A DNA stretch of 64,000 bases, taken from positions 3,224,001 to 3,288,000 of the forward strand of contig NZ_CP006842.1 of NCBI RefSeq assembly GCF_000626675.1, given 5' to 3'. A program made the position numbers and the translations under genes. The notes under the pieces were generated by a model, which saw only the letters and a list, made by a program, of their open reading frames with translations, was not told the DNA's origin and did not search any database. Positions 8,582 to 17,512 of the stretch are shown here, one piece after another. Position 1 is the first letter of the stretch, and each line of letters starts with the position of its first letter. The stretch comes from Corynebacterium glyciniphilum AJ 3170. Lineage in GTDB: Bacteria; Actinomycetota; Actinomycetes; Mycobacteriales; Mycobacteriaceae.

Positions 8582-9196
8582 ATGGGGGAGCATGATGCAC
8601 TGGAGACATGGCGGACAAGCCGCGGTGCACTCCTGGACAGCCTTGCTCTCGCCAGACAGACCATCAGCATGAATCGCACAGCAGCTGTCGGAGCCGTGGA
8701 GAACATCGACCGGACGCTGTACCCGGCGTTGGTCGCCGAGTTCCAGGGGTTCTGCCGCGACCTACACAACGAGGCCGTATCTGCCCTCATCGAAGAGGCA
8801 GCGTGGCCGACCGAGCAACTGGCAGCACTCACAACCGCTGCCATAAGAAAGGGCCGGGGACTCGACCACAAGAATCCGACCCCGTCGGTCATAGACGAGG
8901 ACTTCCGATCTCTTGGCCTGCCGATCTGGCGGCGTGTTCAGCAGCTGCACCCCGAGGACTACCCGGACTGGCGAGCATCGCTGGAAACTCTGGTCAGGAT
9001 ACGGAACGCGGTGGCCCACAGTGATCAGGAACGAATCGACATCTTCTTCACCAAGCAACAGATGACCTTTGCCTACTGGGGAAACACGAGAAAGAGACTG
9101 ACAGAGCTCGCCATTGCGATGAACTCCGTGGTCAGGAGATACTTGGTGGAGATCACCATAGTCACCAGCCGAGGAGAGGACCGTGACCGGCAATGA
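8582..9196 (+). CDS. HEPN-domain protein, putative ribonuclease
   Basis: The 204-residue protein is alpha-helical and soluble. Its C-terminal half contains VRIRNAVAHS, giving Arg141-X4-His146, which matches the R-X4-6-H catalytic signature of HEPN RNases. HEPN proteins act as toxins in toxin-antitoxin pairs, in phage defence, or as RNA-processing factors. It overlaps the next small gene by four bases, so the two form a coupled pair. The gene interrupts an otherwise envelope-related region between a GT4 glycosyltransferase and an MtrP-like methyltransferase, suggesting acquisition. The ATG at 8582 is the first in frame; the ribosome site is not convincing, so a later start (the Met about 29 residues in) is possible. 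No target is inferable. Confidence 0.65.
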   Translation: MGEHDALETWRTSRGALLDSLALARQTISMNRTAAVGAVENIDRTLYPALVAEFQGFCRDLHNEAVSALIEEAAWPTEQLAALTTAAIRKGRGLDHKNPTPSVIDEDFRSLGLPIWRRVQQLHPEDYPDWRASLETLVRIRNAVAHSDQERIDIFFTKQQMTFAYWGNTRKRLTELAIAMNSVVRRYLVEITIVTSRGEDRDRQ

Positions 9197-9399
9197 CTAG
9201 CCCCAACACAATAGACCCGAAAGCAGGCGACACCGTCCGCATCGTCTTCGGCTCCGACACCTTCGACGCCTTCGTGGTCCGGGTCGAAGGCGACAAGGTC
9301 ACCATGCAGATCATCTGGAACGACCCGACCACGCCTGAAGAGGACATCGAGCCCGTCTTCGTCACCTACCCTCGCCGGCTGATCATGCCCAAAGAGTGA
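9193..9399 (+). CDS. Small 68-aa partner of the HEPN protein, unknown function
   Basis: The 68-residue acidic protein is predicted mostly beta-stranded (DTVRIVFGSDTFDAFVVRV, then VTMQIIWNDP), with the look of a small SH3-like barrel; that fold guess is weak. Its ATG overlaps the HEPN stop and follows a good ribosome site (GAGGAGAGGACC), so both are made from one transcript. In HEPN toxin systems the small neighbour is often the antitoxin, though that is usually MNT or another fold and normally precedes the toxin. I do not recognise the family. Confidence 0.6.
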   Translation: MTSPNTIDPKAGDTVRIVFGSDTFDAFVVRVEGDKVTMQIIWNDPTTPEEDIEPVFVTYPRRLIMPKE

Positions 9400-9469
9400 C
9401 CCCGGGCTCCCGGCGCGGCAGCCCCCGACCGTATTTCCTGCACGGAACCCGCAGTGAGATCATCAGCAC

Positions 9470-10291
9470 ATGCCCTCGGATCCTTCCGCTCTTTCCTCCC
9501 CTTCCCGGTTCCCTACTCTCCGTCGACGCGCGACACTGCGACGCTCCCTCGGCCTGCTCGGCGACTTCCGCTTCGAGCAGAGCGACCCCGACAGGTTCTA
9601 CGGTCGCCTCGCCGAGGACACCGTCGGTCTTGTCACCGACCTCTGGAACGATGGGTCCGGCGCCTCCCTCCGCGGACGCCGCATTCTCGACGTCGGCGGC
9701 GGCCCCGGCTATTTCGGCCAGGCGTTCGCTGCGGCAGGGGTCGGGCCCGGTGACTATGTCACCTGCGAGCCGGATGTCGGCGAGATGGCTGCGGCGGGGA
9801 TCCGGCTGCAGTCCTCGGTGCGCGGCTCCGGCATGGACCTGCCCTTCGCCGACGGGGTCTTCGACATCACCTACTCCTCCAATGTCGCCGAGCACGTCCC
9901 CGACCCGTGGCGGATGGCCGACGAGATGCTGCGCGTCACCCGGCCGGGCGGACTGATGATCTACTCCTACACCTGCTGGCTGGGGCCTTTCGGCGGGCAT
10001 GAAACCGGCTTGTGGCAACACTACGTCGGTGGGGAATTCGCCGCCCGACGCTACGAGAGGGCGAACGGGCACCCGCCCAAGAACCGCTGGGGAGAGAGCC
10101 TGTTCAACGTCTCCTGCGCCGACGGGCTGCGCTACGCGGAAGACGCCGCGGCCGGACAGCGCGCGCAGGACGCCGAGTTCCTCGCCGCCTTCCCCCGCTA
10201 CCACCCGTGGTGGGCGTGGTGGATGGTCAACGTCCCGGGAGTGCGGGAACTGGCGGTCTCGAACCTGGTTCTGGTGCTACAGCGAAGGTGA
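9470..10291 (+). CDS. Class I SAM-dependent methyltransferase, MtrP-like
   Basis: The 273-residue protein has a methyltransferase-11 type core: SAM-binding motif I ILDVGGGPGYFG (about residues 71-82), the acidic end of strand beta 2 (CEPD), and post-motif region DLPFADGVFDI. The C-terminus is Trp-rich (YHPWWAWWMV) and could contact membrane. Known: in corynebacteria a methyltransferase of this locus, MtrP, is required for efficient transport of trehalose mycolates. The position upstream of pckG, trmB and the MmpL gene matches the MtrP neighbourhood, except that several genes are inserted here. The orthology is inferred, and the methylated substrate is not visible. Confidence 0.8.
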   Translation: MPSDPSALSSPSRFPTLRRRATLRRSLGLLGDFRFEQSDPDRFYGRLAEDTVGLVTDLWNDGSGASLRGRRILDVGGGPGYFGQAFAAAGVGPGDYVTCEPDVGEMAAAGIRLQSSVRGSGMDLPFADGVFDITYSSNVAEHVPDPWRMADEMLRVTRPGGLMIYSYTCWLGPFGGHETGLWQHYVGGEFAARRYERANGHPPKNRWGESLFNVSCADGLRYAEDAAAGQRAQDAEFLAAFPRYHPWWAWWMVNVPGVRELAVSNLVLVLQRR

Positions 10292-10360
10292 CCGACCGCG
10301 TCGGACATCAGGCGTCGCCACCCCGGCAACACGGTCCCTTCCCTGGGCCGTCCTCGGCTT

Positions 10361-10427
10361 GTCAGCTGAGCCACCTCCGGGGTCACAGGAAGGGTGATTG
10401 TATGACCCGTGCGGTGGCTCACATGAC
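10361..10427. repeat. Long stem-loop between the methyltransferase and fadA genes
   Basis: TGAGCCACC (10367-10375) pairs with GGTGGCTCA (10413-10421). Inner GGGTCA (10380-10385) pairs with TGACCC (10403-10408), and outer GTCA/TGAC at 10361/10424 extends the stem. There is no T run, so a simple terminator is not supported. It is the main structure in the 333-base stretch 10292-10624, where no gene is seen; a possible -10 (TATAGGGATAGAGT) lies near 10546-10560. Confidence 0.55.
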
Positions 10428-10624
10428 AGACCCCTCCGCGTCGGCCCGCAGGAACGACCCCATCCACCGCCACATGTAGCTTCACGACACAAAACCGCAG
10501 GAAAACGGCACCCCCGAACCTCGCCCGAATGCCACATGCAACCAGATATAGGGATAGAGTGATCGGCGACACATGTTGCACACCGATGTCGTCGCACCAA
10601 CAAGTGAGGCAAGTGAGGACCGTC

Positions 10625-11851
10625 ATGACGAACAACAGCATTCCCGAGGCTTTCATCTACGAAGCCGTACGAACCCCGCGCGGTAAAGGCAAGCCCGGCG
10701 GCAGCCTCCACACCGTCAAACCCGTTGACCTGCTCAGCGGACTTATCACCGAAATCCTCGACCGCAACCCGGGGCTGGACCCGGCAGCGGTCGGTGACAT
10801 CATCTCCGGCGTGGTCACCCCGCTCGGCGACCAGGGCATGGACATCGCCCGCACCGCTGCCCTGAACGCGGGCCTGCCCTACTCTGCGACCGGTGTGCAG
10901 ATCAACCGCTACTGCGCCTCCGGCCTGACCGCACTGAACCTCGGTGCGATGAAGGTCCGTTCCGGCTGGGAGGACCTCGTCCTCGCCGGCGGTGTGGAGT
11001 CGATGTCCCGCGTCCCGATGGGCTCCGACGGTGGCGCCCTGGCCATGGACCCGGAGACCTCCTTCGCCAACGACTTCATCCCGCAGGGTATCTCCGCCGA
11101 CCTCATCGCCACGCTCGACGGCGTCGGCCGCGAGGAGCTCGACGCCTACGCCTCCCGCTCCCACGAGCGTGCCGCCGCGGCCTGGGAGGAAGGACGCTTC
11201 AGCGCTTCCGTCGTGCCGGTCAAGGACCGCAACGGCGTGACCGTACTCGACCGCGACGAGACCATCCGCCCCGGAACCACCCCGGAGAAGCTCGCCGGCC
11301 TACGTCCTGCCTTTGCCGCCATCGGCGAACAGGGCGGCTTCGACGCCGTGGCCCTGACGAAGTACCCGCAGCTCGAGAGCATCAACCACGTGCACCACGG
11401 CGGTAACTCCTCCGGCATCGTCGACGGCGCCTCCCTGCTGATGATCGGTTCCGAGGCTGCCGGCAAGAAGAACGACCTCACGCCGAGGGCACGCGTCGTC
11501 GCCGCAGTGACCACCGGTGTCGAGCCCACGATCATGCTCACCGCCCCCGCCCCGGCGGCGCGCGCCGCACTGGAGCAGGCCGGTCTCGCCGCCGACGACA
11601 TCGACGTCTGGGAGATCAACGAGGCGTTCTCCTCCGTCGTTCTGCGCGCCCAGCGTGACCTGAACATTCCGGACGAGAAGCTCAACATCAACGGTGGCGC
11701 CATCGCCATGGGCCACCCGCTGGGCGCCACCGGTGCCATGATCACCGGCACCGCCGTCGACGAGTTGCACCGTACCGGCGGACGCTACGCCCTGATCACC
11801 CTCTGCGTCGCCGCGGGCATGGGTGTGGCCACCATCATCGAGCGCGTCTAA
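10625..11851 (+). CDS. fadA: Acetyl-CoA C-acyltransferase (3-ketoacyl-CoA thiolase)
   Basis: The 408-residue thiolase cleaves 3-ketoacyl-CoA with CoA in the last step of fatty-acid beta-oxidation. The nucleophile Cys97 lies in [12 protein letters not shown], the His-containing motif in NEAFSSVVL and [16 protein letters not shown], and the second catalytic Cys in LCVAAGMG. The ATG at 10625, preceded by GTGAGGACC, was chosen over an upstream in-frame ATG because the thiolase N-terminal strand begins here. It lies 32 bases before fadB, forming a fadAB operon that encodes the alpha and beta parts of a trifunctional complex. Confidence 0.93.
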   Translation: MTNNSIPEAFIYEAVRTPRGKGKPGGSLHTVKPVDLLSGLITEILDRNPGLDPAAVGDIISGVVTPLGDQGMDIARTAALNAGLPYSATGVQINRYCASGLTALNLGAMKVRSGWEDLVLAGGVESMSRVPMGSDGGALAMDPETSFANDFIPQGISADLIATLDGVGREELDAYASRSHERAAAAWEEGRFSASVVPVKDRNGVTVLDRDETIRPGTTPEKLAGLRPAFAAIGEQGGFDAVALTKYPQLESINHVHHGGNSSGIVDGASLLMIGSEAAGKKNDLTPRARVVAAVTTGVEPTIMLTAPAPAARAALEQAGLAADDIDVWEINEAFSSVVLRAQRDLNIPDEKLNINGGAIAMGHPLGATGAMITGTAVDELHRTGGRYALITLCVAAGMGVATIIERV

Positions 11852-11883
11852 CCACTGCTGAACACCTGAAGGAGATACACCTC

Positions 11884-14169
11884 ATGAGCGACAACATCAT
11901 CGCCTGGGAGACCGACGGCAACGGCGTGGTCACCCTCACCATCGACGACCCCAGCTCGTCCGTCAACACCATGAACGACGCCTTCCGAGACTCCGTGAAG
12001 GAGACCGCGGAGAAGTTGCAGTCCGGTGTTGAGGCCGGCGACGTCAAGGGTGTCGTGATCACCAGCGCGAAGAAGACATTCTTCGCTGGTGGCGACATCA
12101 AATCCATGATCACCGCCACCCCGGCTGACGCCCCGGCACTGCAGAAGCAGATCGACCAGATGAAGGCCGACATGCGCACCATCGAGACGCTCGGCGTCCC
12201 GGTCGTCGCCGCGCTCAACGGCACCGCCCTCGGCGGCGGGCTCGAGATCGCCCTGGCCACCCACCACCGCATCGCCGCGGACACCAGGGGAGCCAAGTTC
12301 GGCCTGCCCGAAGTCACCCTTGGCCTGCTGCCCGGTGGTGGCGGCGTCGCACGCGTCACCCGCATGCTCGGCATCCAGGACGCCCTGATGAAGGTGCTGA
12401 CCACGGGACGCCAGTTCAGTGCCGAGGCAGCCAAAGACACCGGCCTGATCGACGAGATTGTCCCCGCTGACCAGCTGATCGACGCCGCGAAGGCATGGAT
12501 CGCCTCGGAGCCGGACGCGTCCCAGCCCTGGGACCGGAAGGGCTACCGCATGCCCGGCGGCACCCCGACCACCCCGGCACTCGCAGCGATGCTGCCGAGC
12601 TTCCCCGCCAACGTCACCAAGCAGATCAAGGGCGCACCGATGCCCGCCCCGCAGGCGATCCTGTCCGCCGCCGTGGAGGGAGCCCAGCTCAAACGCTTCG
12701 AGGACGCCACCGCCGTGGAGACCCGGTGGTTCGTGTCCCTGGTCACCGGCCCCACGTCCAAGAACATGATGCAGGCCTTCTTCTTCGACCTGAACCACTG
12801 CAACGGCGGCGGCTCCCGTCCCGTGCAGGAGGACGGCACGCCCTACCCGAAGACCGAGTTCCGCAAGGTCGGCGTCATCGGTGCAGGCATGATGGGTGCC
12901 GGCATCGCCTACGTCGCCGCCAAGGCCGGCATCGAGGTCGTCCTCAAGGACATCTCCGAGGAGAACGCACAGAAGGGCAAGGCCTACTCCGAAGGACTGG
13001 AGGCCAAGGCCCTCAAGCGTGGCAAGACCACCGAAGAGAAGTCGGCCGCCCTGCTGGGCCGCATCACCCCGACCGCCGACTACGCTGACCTCTCCGACGT
13101 CGACCTGGTGATCGAAGCCGTCTTCGAGAACACCGAACTCAAGCACAAGGTGTTCGCCGAGATCGAGGCGGCTGTGCCGTCCACCGCCGTCCTGGGATCC
13201 AACACCTCCACGCTGCCGATCACCGGCCTGGCCGAGGGTGTGGACCGCCAGAACGACTTCATCGGCCTGCACTTCTTCTCTCCGGTGGACAAGATGCCTC
13301 TGATCGAGATCATCTCCGGCGAGAAGACCGACCCGGCCGTGCTCGCCAAGGCCCTGGACTTCGCCCGCCAGATCCGCAAGACCCCGATCGTGGTCAATGA
13401 CTCCCGCGGGTTCTTCACCTCCCGCGTGATCGGCACGGTGCTCAACGAAGCGATGCGCATGCTCGTCGAGGGCGTCGACCCCGCCGTGATCGAGGCCGCC
13501 GGACGGCAGGCCGGCTACCCCGCCCCGCAGCTGCAGCTGCAGGACGAGCTGAACCTGAAACTGGCCCGCAAGATCGGCGCGGAAACCGCCGCCGCTGCCA
13601 AGGCTGCCGGCGTCTCCGTGGACGACGGCGGCGTCAATGCCCTGGTCGACGCGATGCTGGACGACTTCGACCGTCCCGGCAAACTCGAGGGCAAGGGATT
13701 CTACGAGTACGACGAGAACGGCCGTCGCGCTGGTCTGTGGTCCGGCCTGCGCGGCGAGGTCCGCGACAAGCTGGGTATCACCCCGGTCACCGTCCCCGAC
13801 GGCGAAGCGGCCACCGCCGGTGCCGACCTGAACTCCACCACTGGCGACGGTGCTCCGACGCTCAACGACCTCATCGAGCGCATGCTGTTCATCGAGGCTC
13901 TCGAGACCCAGCGTTGCATTGACGAGAACGTGCTGACCTCGGACGCCGACGCCAACATCGGCTCGATCCTGGGTATCGGTTACCCGGCGTGGACCGGTGG
14001 CTCCCGCCAGTTCATCAGCAACTACGCCCGTCCGGCCGCAGCCCCGCTGCCCGCCGATGCCGGTGACGACTACCCGACCAGCGGTGTCGCCGGATTCGTT
14101 GCCCGCGCCGAGGAGCTCGCCACGGCCTACGGCGAGCGTTTCGCCCCGCTGGAGTCGCTGAAGGGCTAG
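11884..14169 (+). CDS. fadB: Fatty-acid oxidation complex alpha subunit (enoyl-CoA hydratase / 3-hydroxyacyl-CoA dehydrogenase)
   Basis: The 761-residue bifunctional enzyme hydrates enoyl-CoA and then oxidises 3-hydroxyacyl-CoA with NAD. The N-terminal crotonase domain (about residues 1-290) shows KTFFAGGDIKSM and the oxyanion-hole region NGTALGGGLEIAL, with EVTLGLLPGGGG. The dehydrogenase part begins near residue 320 with the Rossmann motif VGVIGAGMMGAG and includes the HFFSPVDKMPLIEII region with its catalytic His. The ribosome site GAAGGAGATACACCTC precedes the ATG. The gene ends just before a strong terminator. Fatty-acid oxidation genes here may recycle acyl chains. Confidence 0.94.
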   Translation: MSDNIIAWETDGNGVVTLTIDDPSSSVNTMNDAFRDSVKETAEKLQSGVEAGDVKGVVITSAKKTFFAGGDIKSMITATPADAPALQKQIDQMKADMRTIETLGVPVVAALNGTALGGGLEIALATHHRIAADTRGAKFGLPEVTLGLLPGGGGVARVTRMLGIQDALMKVLTTGRQFSAEAAKDTGLIDEIVPADQLIDAAKAWIASEPDASQPWDRKGYRMPGGTPTTPALAAMLPSFPANVTKQIKGAPMPAPQAILSAAVEGAQLKRFEDATAVETRWFVSLVTGPTSKNMMQAFFFDLNHCNGGGSRPVQEDGTPYPKTEFRKVGVIGAGMMGAGIAYVAAKAGIEVVLKDISEENAQKGKAYSEGLEAKALKRGKTTEEKSAALLGRITPTADYADLSDVDLVIEAVFENTELKHKVFAEIEAAVPSTAVLGSNTSTLPITGLAEGVDRQNDFIGLHFFSPVDKMPLIEIISGEKTDPAVLAKALDFARQIRKTPIVVNDSRGFFTSRVIGTVLNEAMRMLVEGVDPAVIEAAGRQAGYPAPQLQLQDELNLKLARKIGAETAAAAKAAGVSVDDGGVNALVDAMLDDFDRPGKLEGKGFYEYDENGRRAGLWSGLRGEVRDKLGITPVTVPDGEAATAGADLNSTTGDGAPTLNDLIERMLFIEALETQRCIDENVLTSDADANIGSILGIGYPAWTGGSRQFISNYARPAAAPLPADAGDDYPTSGVAGFVARAEELATAYGERFAPLESLKG

Positions 14170-14191
14170 CAGCAGCTTACGCCCAGGCCAC

Positions 14192-14232
14192 AACGACGGT
14201 TACTGTCCGATCCCGAGACAGTAACCGTCGTT
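14192..14232 (+). terminator. Terminator of the fadAB operon
   Basis: A perfect 15-bp inverted repeat, ACGACGGTTACTGTC (14193-14207) and its complement (14217-14231), is extended by one A-T pair and has a 9-base loop. It follows the fadB stop and ends in a short T-rich stretch, a good intrinsic terminator despite the weak T tract. Confidence 0.85.
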
Positions 14233-14329
14233 CTGCGTTCCCAGCCGTCTGCCAGTGCCTTCCCAGCTACAGTCGCTATATTTATCTGGATTATGGCCTA
14301 TTCCCGTCTGACCATTCCGGAGGACCCAC

Positions 14330-15013
14330 GTGTTTGATTCTCTCGTCGACTGGGTCGTCTCCCTCATGGACACCCTCGGCGCCGTCGGCGTCGGCCTCGC
14401 GATCCTCATCGAGACCGTGTTCCCGCCGATCCCCAGCGAACTCGTCCTCCCCCTCGCCGGTTTCAGCTCCACCCTGGGGGAGCTCAACGTATGGGCCGCT
14501 TTCCTTGGAGCCACGACGGGATCCATGCTTGGCGCATGGTTGCTCTACTGGTTGGGCGCCGTTGTGGGCGCGGAGCGACTTCGCGCCATCGCGGACAAGA
14601 TGTGGCTCACCGAGGGTGAGGATGTGGACAAGGCACTGCACTGGTTCAGCAGGTACGGGGAGGCATCGATCCTCTTCGGACGTCTGGTACCTGGCGTCCG
14701 GAGCCTCGTGTCCATCCCGGCCGGCGTGCACCGCACGGGCCTGCTGAAGTTCTCGTTGCTCACCCTGGTCGGCTCGGGAGTGTGGAATGGCGTGCTGATC
14801 TGGCTGGGCGTGGCTCTGGGTGAGAACTGGACTACCGTCTCTGATGTGATGGACCGCTACTCCACGTGGGTATATGTCGCCCTGGTGCTGGCAGTCGTGG
14901 CATTCGTCGTGTATCTGGTGGTGCGGGACCGGCGCCGTAAAAGCAGCCGGGACAGGCACGGCACAGACGAAAAACCGGCCGACCGCGCGGTACGCGGCCA
15001 ACCGGAGGAGTAG
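14330..15013 (+). CDS. DedA family membrane protein
   Basis: The 227-residue protein is a polytopic DedA/VTT-domain protein; members act as flippases for undecaprenyl phosphate or phospholipids. The conserved elements are visible: the re-entrant loop region ETVFPPIPSELVLPLAG (about residues 27-43) with its Glu and Pro residues, FSRYGEASILFGRLVPGVRS with the conserved Arg, and SIPAG. The start is GTG at 14330 after the ribosome site GGAGGACC. The C-terminal tail is charged and cytoplasmic. It is monocistronic and convergent with the MpaB gene. The lipid substrate is not inferable. Confidence 0.92.
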   Translation: MFDSLVDWVVSLMDTLGAVGVGLAILIETVFPPIPSELVLPLAGFSSTLGELNVWAAFLGATTGSMLGAWLLYWLGAVVGAERLRAIADKMWLTEGEDVDKALHWFSRYGEASILFGRLVPGVRSLVSIPAGVHRTGLLKFSLLTLVGSGVWNGVLIWLGVALGENWTTVSDVMDRYSTWVYVALVLAVVAFVVYLVVRDRRRKSSRDRHGTDEKPADRAVRGQPEE

Positions 15014-15048
15014 ACGGAGTCCGGGAACATCCGGACCGGAGATCGGCC

Positions 15049-16242
15049 CTATCCGACCTTGTAGCCGTCGGAGCTGAGAGTCTCCTCGGTGGTCGCCTCC
15101 GACTCGGCGTTCTTGAATTCGAGGATCGTGTCCTCGTGGTTGTGGCCGTAGGCCTTCTGACCCTTACCTTCGGCACGCAGCTTCAGCAGATCCTCGCGCT
15201 GTTCACGCGGGGTCTTCGGGTTGCCGAACATCCGACGGGCAACCTCCGGGGTGTACACCCTCGGTGACTCCGCCGGGATCTTTCGGATTGCCGGCTCAAT
15301 GTAGCGTTCAGCACGCGGGCAGATCCGGTGAACGATCCACATCAGAGCGCTCGGAGAGCGGTGAAACGCCGAGAGGATAGGCTTCCACAGTGCGAACATC
15401 GCTGCATCCATAGCCTTGGACTGCTTCAAGCCCGCCATGCCCCGCATCCAGTGCGGGTAGGTCGCGATGACACTCCGACGGAACAGCGGGCGGGCAACCA
15501 CGCGCAACGGCTTCGGCAGGTCGACAAACGCATTCTCGAAGGCATCGAGGATTTCAGAGATGTTGTAGACCGCAGCCTCAGACGCCGAGAGCTTCTCGCG
15601 CCAGCTGTCCAGGTAGGCCTGCACCTCACCACGGGTCTTCGGCACATCATCCAGGTCGATCGGCTGGAACTGAGCCGCAATCGACATCTGCGCCCAGTAC
15701 TCGTTCTCCTCGTCACGGGAAAGCTTCCCGGGGCCGAACTTCTCGTAGACGTACAGGATCGAGTGCCAGGCAGTGACCAGAATCCACAGCTGCGAAGACG
15801 GCTTGTTCGCCTCGTAGTTGTTCCCGGTGACCGGATTCACGCCGTAGGAGCGGTCGTGGACCTTCATCAAGATGTCAGACATCCGGGTCACCGTCTGAGC
15901 ATCCGCGAAAGTGACAGCGGCGAAGTACTCCATCGTGCGGTCGTAGCGCACGGGCATGCGCTTGATGACCTGACCCGACGCATCAACGGCGGCGACAAGG
16001 TCCGGGTCAAGGTGCTCGATGGTCACCGCACGGAAGAATCCCTGCAATGCAGATGCCGGGTAGGTCCACACTTTCCAAGCGACCGAGTCGGGACCGAAGA
16101 AACCTTCGTCAGCGCGGGTGATCGTGTCCCCCTTGCCACCGCGACGGAACTTCTTGCTGGCGGGGTTTTCAGTAGTCGTGGTCGAACCGTCAGCGGTTGC
16201 ATCAGCGAGTTCTGCATCGCTGCCGGAATACGGGCAAGACAT
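15049..16242 (-). CDS. Oxygenase MpaB family protein (DUF2236)
   Basis: The 397-residue protein belongs to the MpaB/latex-clearing (DUF2236) family of heme b oxygenase-like proteins. Seen: the domain from about residue 45 to 330, with the motifs FRAVTIEHLDPDLVAAV, RYDRTMEYFAAVTFAD, and a histidine in KVHDRSYGVNPVTG that matches the family's heme-coordinating region. There is no signal peptide, so it is probably cytoplasmic or membrane-peripheral. Mycolate-containing actinobacteria carry many paralogues of unknown substrate. It starts with MSCPYSGSDAELAD at 16242 and is convergent with the DedA gene. Confidence 0.85.
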   Translation of the reverse strand: MSCPYSGSDAELADATADGSTTTTENPASKKFRRGGKGDTITRADEGFFGPDSVAWKVWTYPASALQGFFRAVTIEHLDPDLVAAVDASGQVIKRMPVRYDRTMEYFAAVTFADAQTVTRMSDILMKVHDRSYGVNPVTGNNYEANKPSSQLWILVTAWHSILYVYEKFGPGKLSRDEENEYWAQMSIAAQFQPIDLDDVPKTRGEVQAYLDSWREKLSASEAAVYNISEILDAFENAFVDLPKPLRVVARPLFRRSVIATYPHWMRGMAGLKQSKAMDAAMFALWKPILSAFHRSPSALMWIVHRICPRAERYIEPAIRKIPAESPRVYTPEVARRMFGNPKTPREQREDLLKLRAEGKGQKAYGHNHEDTILEFKNAESEATTEETLSSDGYKVG

Positions 16243-16390
16243 GGTGTCCTCCGTCGTGTCGTCGTGGATATGTAGTACGTGTCACAGAACGATACCCGAG
16301 AAGCATTCATTCCGGAAGTGAAAACGCGAGAAAAATGTGTTCGGGATCACTAGGCGGCGAGCCCGATACCCCTCCTTCGCACCCCACGCA

Positions 16391-17446
16391 CTACCGCCCC
16401 GACGGGCTCGCTTCCCCGTCCTCATCAGCACAGCCGGACTCGTGGCCCTCGTGCGCCTCGGCTGCTTCCCTCACCGTCCTGGCACGCTCCACGTCGCGTG
16501 CCAGCTGGTCCTCCGCCTTCTCAATGGCCACGGTGTCGCGGGCCTCGAGCTGCAGACTCTCCTCCGCCGGCATTCCCGCCTTCAACTGCCGCACCCGTTC
16601 GACCTCACTGTCCACGACCGCACCGAGCAACAGCACGATGTTGACGATGAAGAGCCACAGCATCAGGATGATGACTCCGGCAAGCGTCCCGTACGTCGCG
16701 TTGTAGTTGCCGAAGTTCACGACGTAGAAGAAGAAGACCATCGACGCCAGCACCGCTCCCCCGATCGCCAGCACCGCGCCGGCGCTGACCCACCGCATGC
16801 CACGAACCCGAATATTCGGCGTCGTCCGGTACAGCAACCCCACAAGCAGGATGATCACAATTGCGATCACGAACCAACGGACTACACCCCAGACCCGTAG
16901 CGCAGTCTCTTCCAGCCCGACCGCCGAGCCGAGAAGCTCTGCAAAAGGACCGGACAGGCCGAACGCCACGATTCCGAGTGCCACGAGCACCAGCAGAAAC
17001 GCGGTGAGCAGGTACATCTGGAGGTTGTACTTGATCAGCCCCCGTCCCTCGGTGGTGTCGTAGATGCTGTTCATCGCCCGCCCGAACGTCTTGACGTAAC
17101 CGGACGCGGTCCACAAGGTTGTCACCAGACCGAGAACGAGTCCGAGGCCGGCAGACGGAGTATTCAGGATCTCCGCCAGAACCGGTTCCACCGCACCCCA
17201 CGCGGAATCCGGAACGATGTCCTCCGCCTCGTTGAGCATGGATACGACCGATTCCTCGCTCTGCCCGAACAGGCCGAGGATCGACACCAGCGCGATGAGC
17301 GCGGGGAACAGGGCGAGCAACGTCCGGAACGTCAGACTTCCGGCGAGGTCGCTACAGCCACATGCGAGGAACCGCCGAAAGGACCGGCCGGGGATGTACC
17401 GCCAGGCCGGTGGCGAGGAATTGGCTGAAACGTCGATGATGACAGG
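16391..17446 (-). CDS. YihY/BrkB family inner-membrane protein with no usable start codon for its conserved N-terminus
   Basis: The YihY/BrkB fold is clear: about six transmembrane helices with LLALFPALIALVSILGLFG, GLVTTLWTASGYVKTFGRAMN and YGTLAGVIILMLWLFIV. A charged cytoplasmic tail follows. The first available start is TTG at 17320, giving 309 residues. However, the family's N-terminal region continues upstream in the same frame (PPAWRYIPGRSFRRFL then CSDLAGSLTF), up to an in-frame TAG at 17449-17447, with no ATG, GTG or TTG in between. Either translation starts at 17320 on a truncated protein, or a frameshift or unusual start lies upstream. The coordinates given include the open upstream stretch. 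Confidence 0.7.
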   Translation of the reverse strand, partial: PVIIDVSANSSPPAWRYIPGRSFRRFLACGCSDLAGSLTFRTLLALFPALIALVSILGLFGQSEESVVSMLNEAEDIVPDSAWGAVEPVLAEILNTPSAGLGLVLGLVTTLWTASGYVKTFGRAMNSIYDTTEGRGLIKYNLQMYLLTAFLLVLVALGIVAFGLSGPFAELLGSAVGLEETALRVWGVVRWFVIAIVIILLVGLLYRTTPNIRVRGMRWVSAGAVLAIGGAVLASMVFFFYVVNFGNYNATYGTLAGVIILMLWLFIVNIVLLLGAVVDSEVERVRQLKAGMPAEESLQLEARDTVAIEKAEDQLARDVERARTVREAAEAHEGHESGCADEDGEASPSGR

Positions 17447-17474
17447 CTAGCGAAACCCCGTTCACCGGGGGTAT

Positions 17475-17499
17475 GCCGGGGGCGCGATAGTTCCCCGGC
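17475..17499. terminator. Possible hairpin after the YedE-TusA gene
   Basis: GCCGGGG (17475-17481) pairs with CCCCGGC (17493-17499) in the short gap downstream of the minus-strand YedE gene. There is no T run, so it may be a weak terminator or chance in GC-rich DNA. Confidence 0.3.
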
Positions 17500-17512
17500 A
17501 CATCGTCCCTCG

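Noticed and set aside
11848..14193. Very long open frame antisense to fadB
   Set aside because: It lies opposite a full-length enzyme with intact catalytic motifs, and its translation is Gly/Val/Arg-rich with no recognisable domain. Long antisense frames are expected in GC-rich genes.
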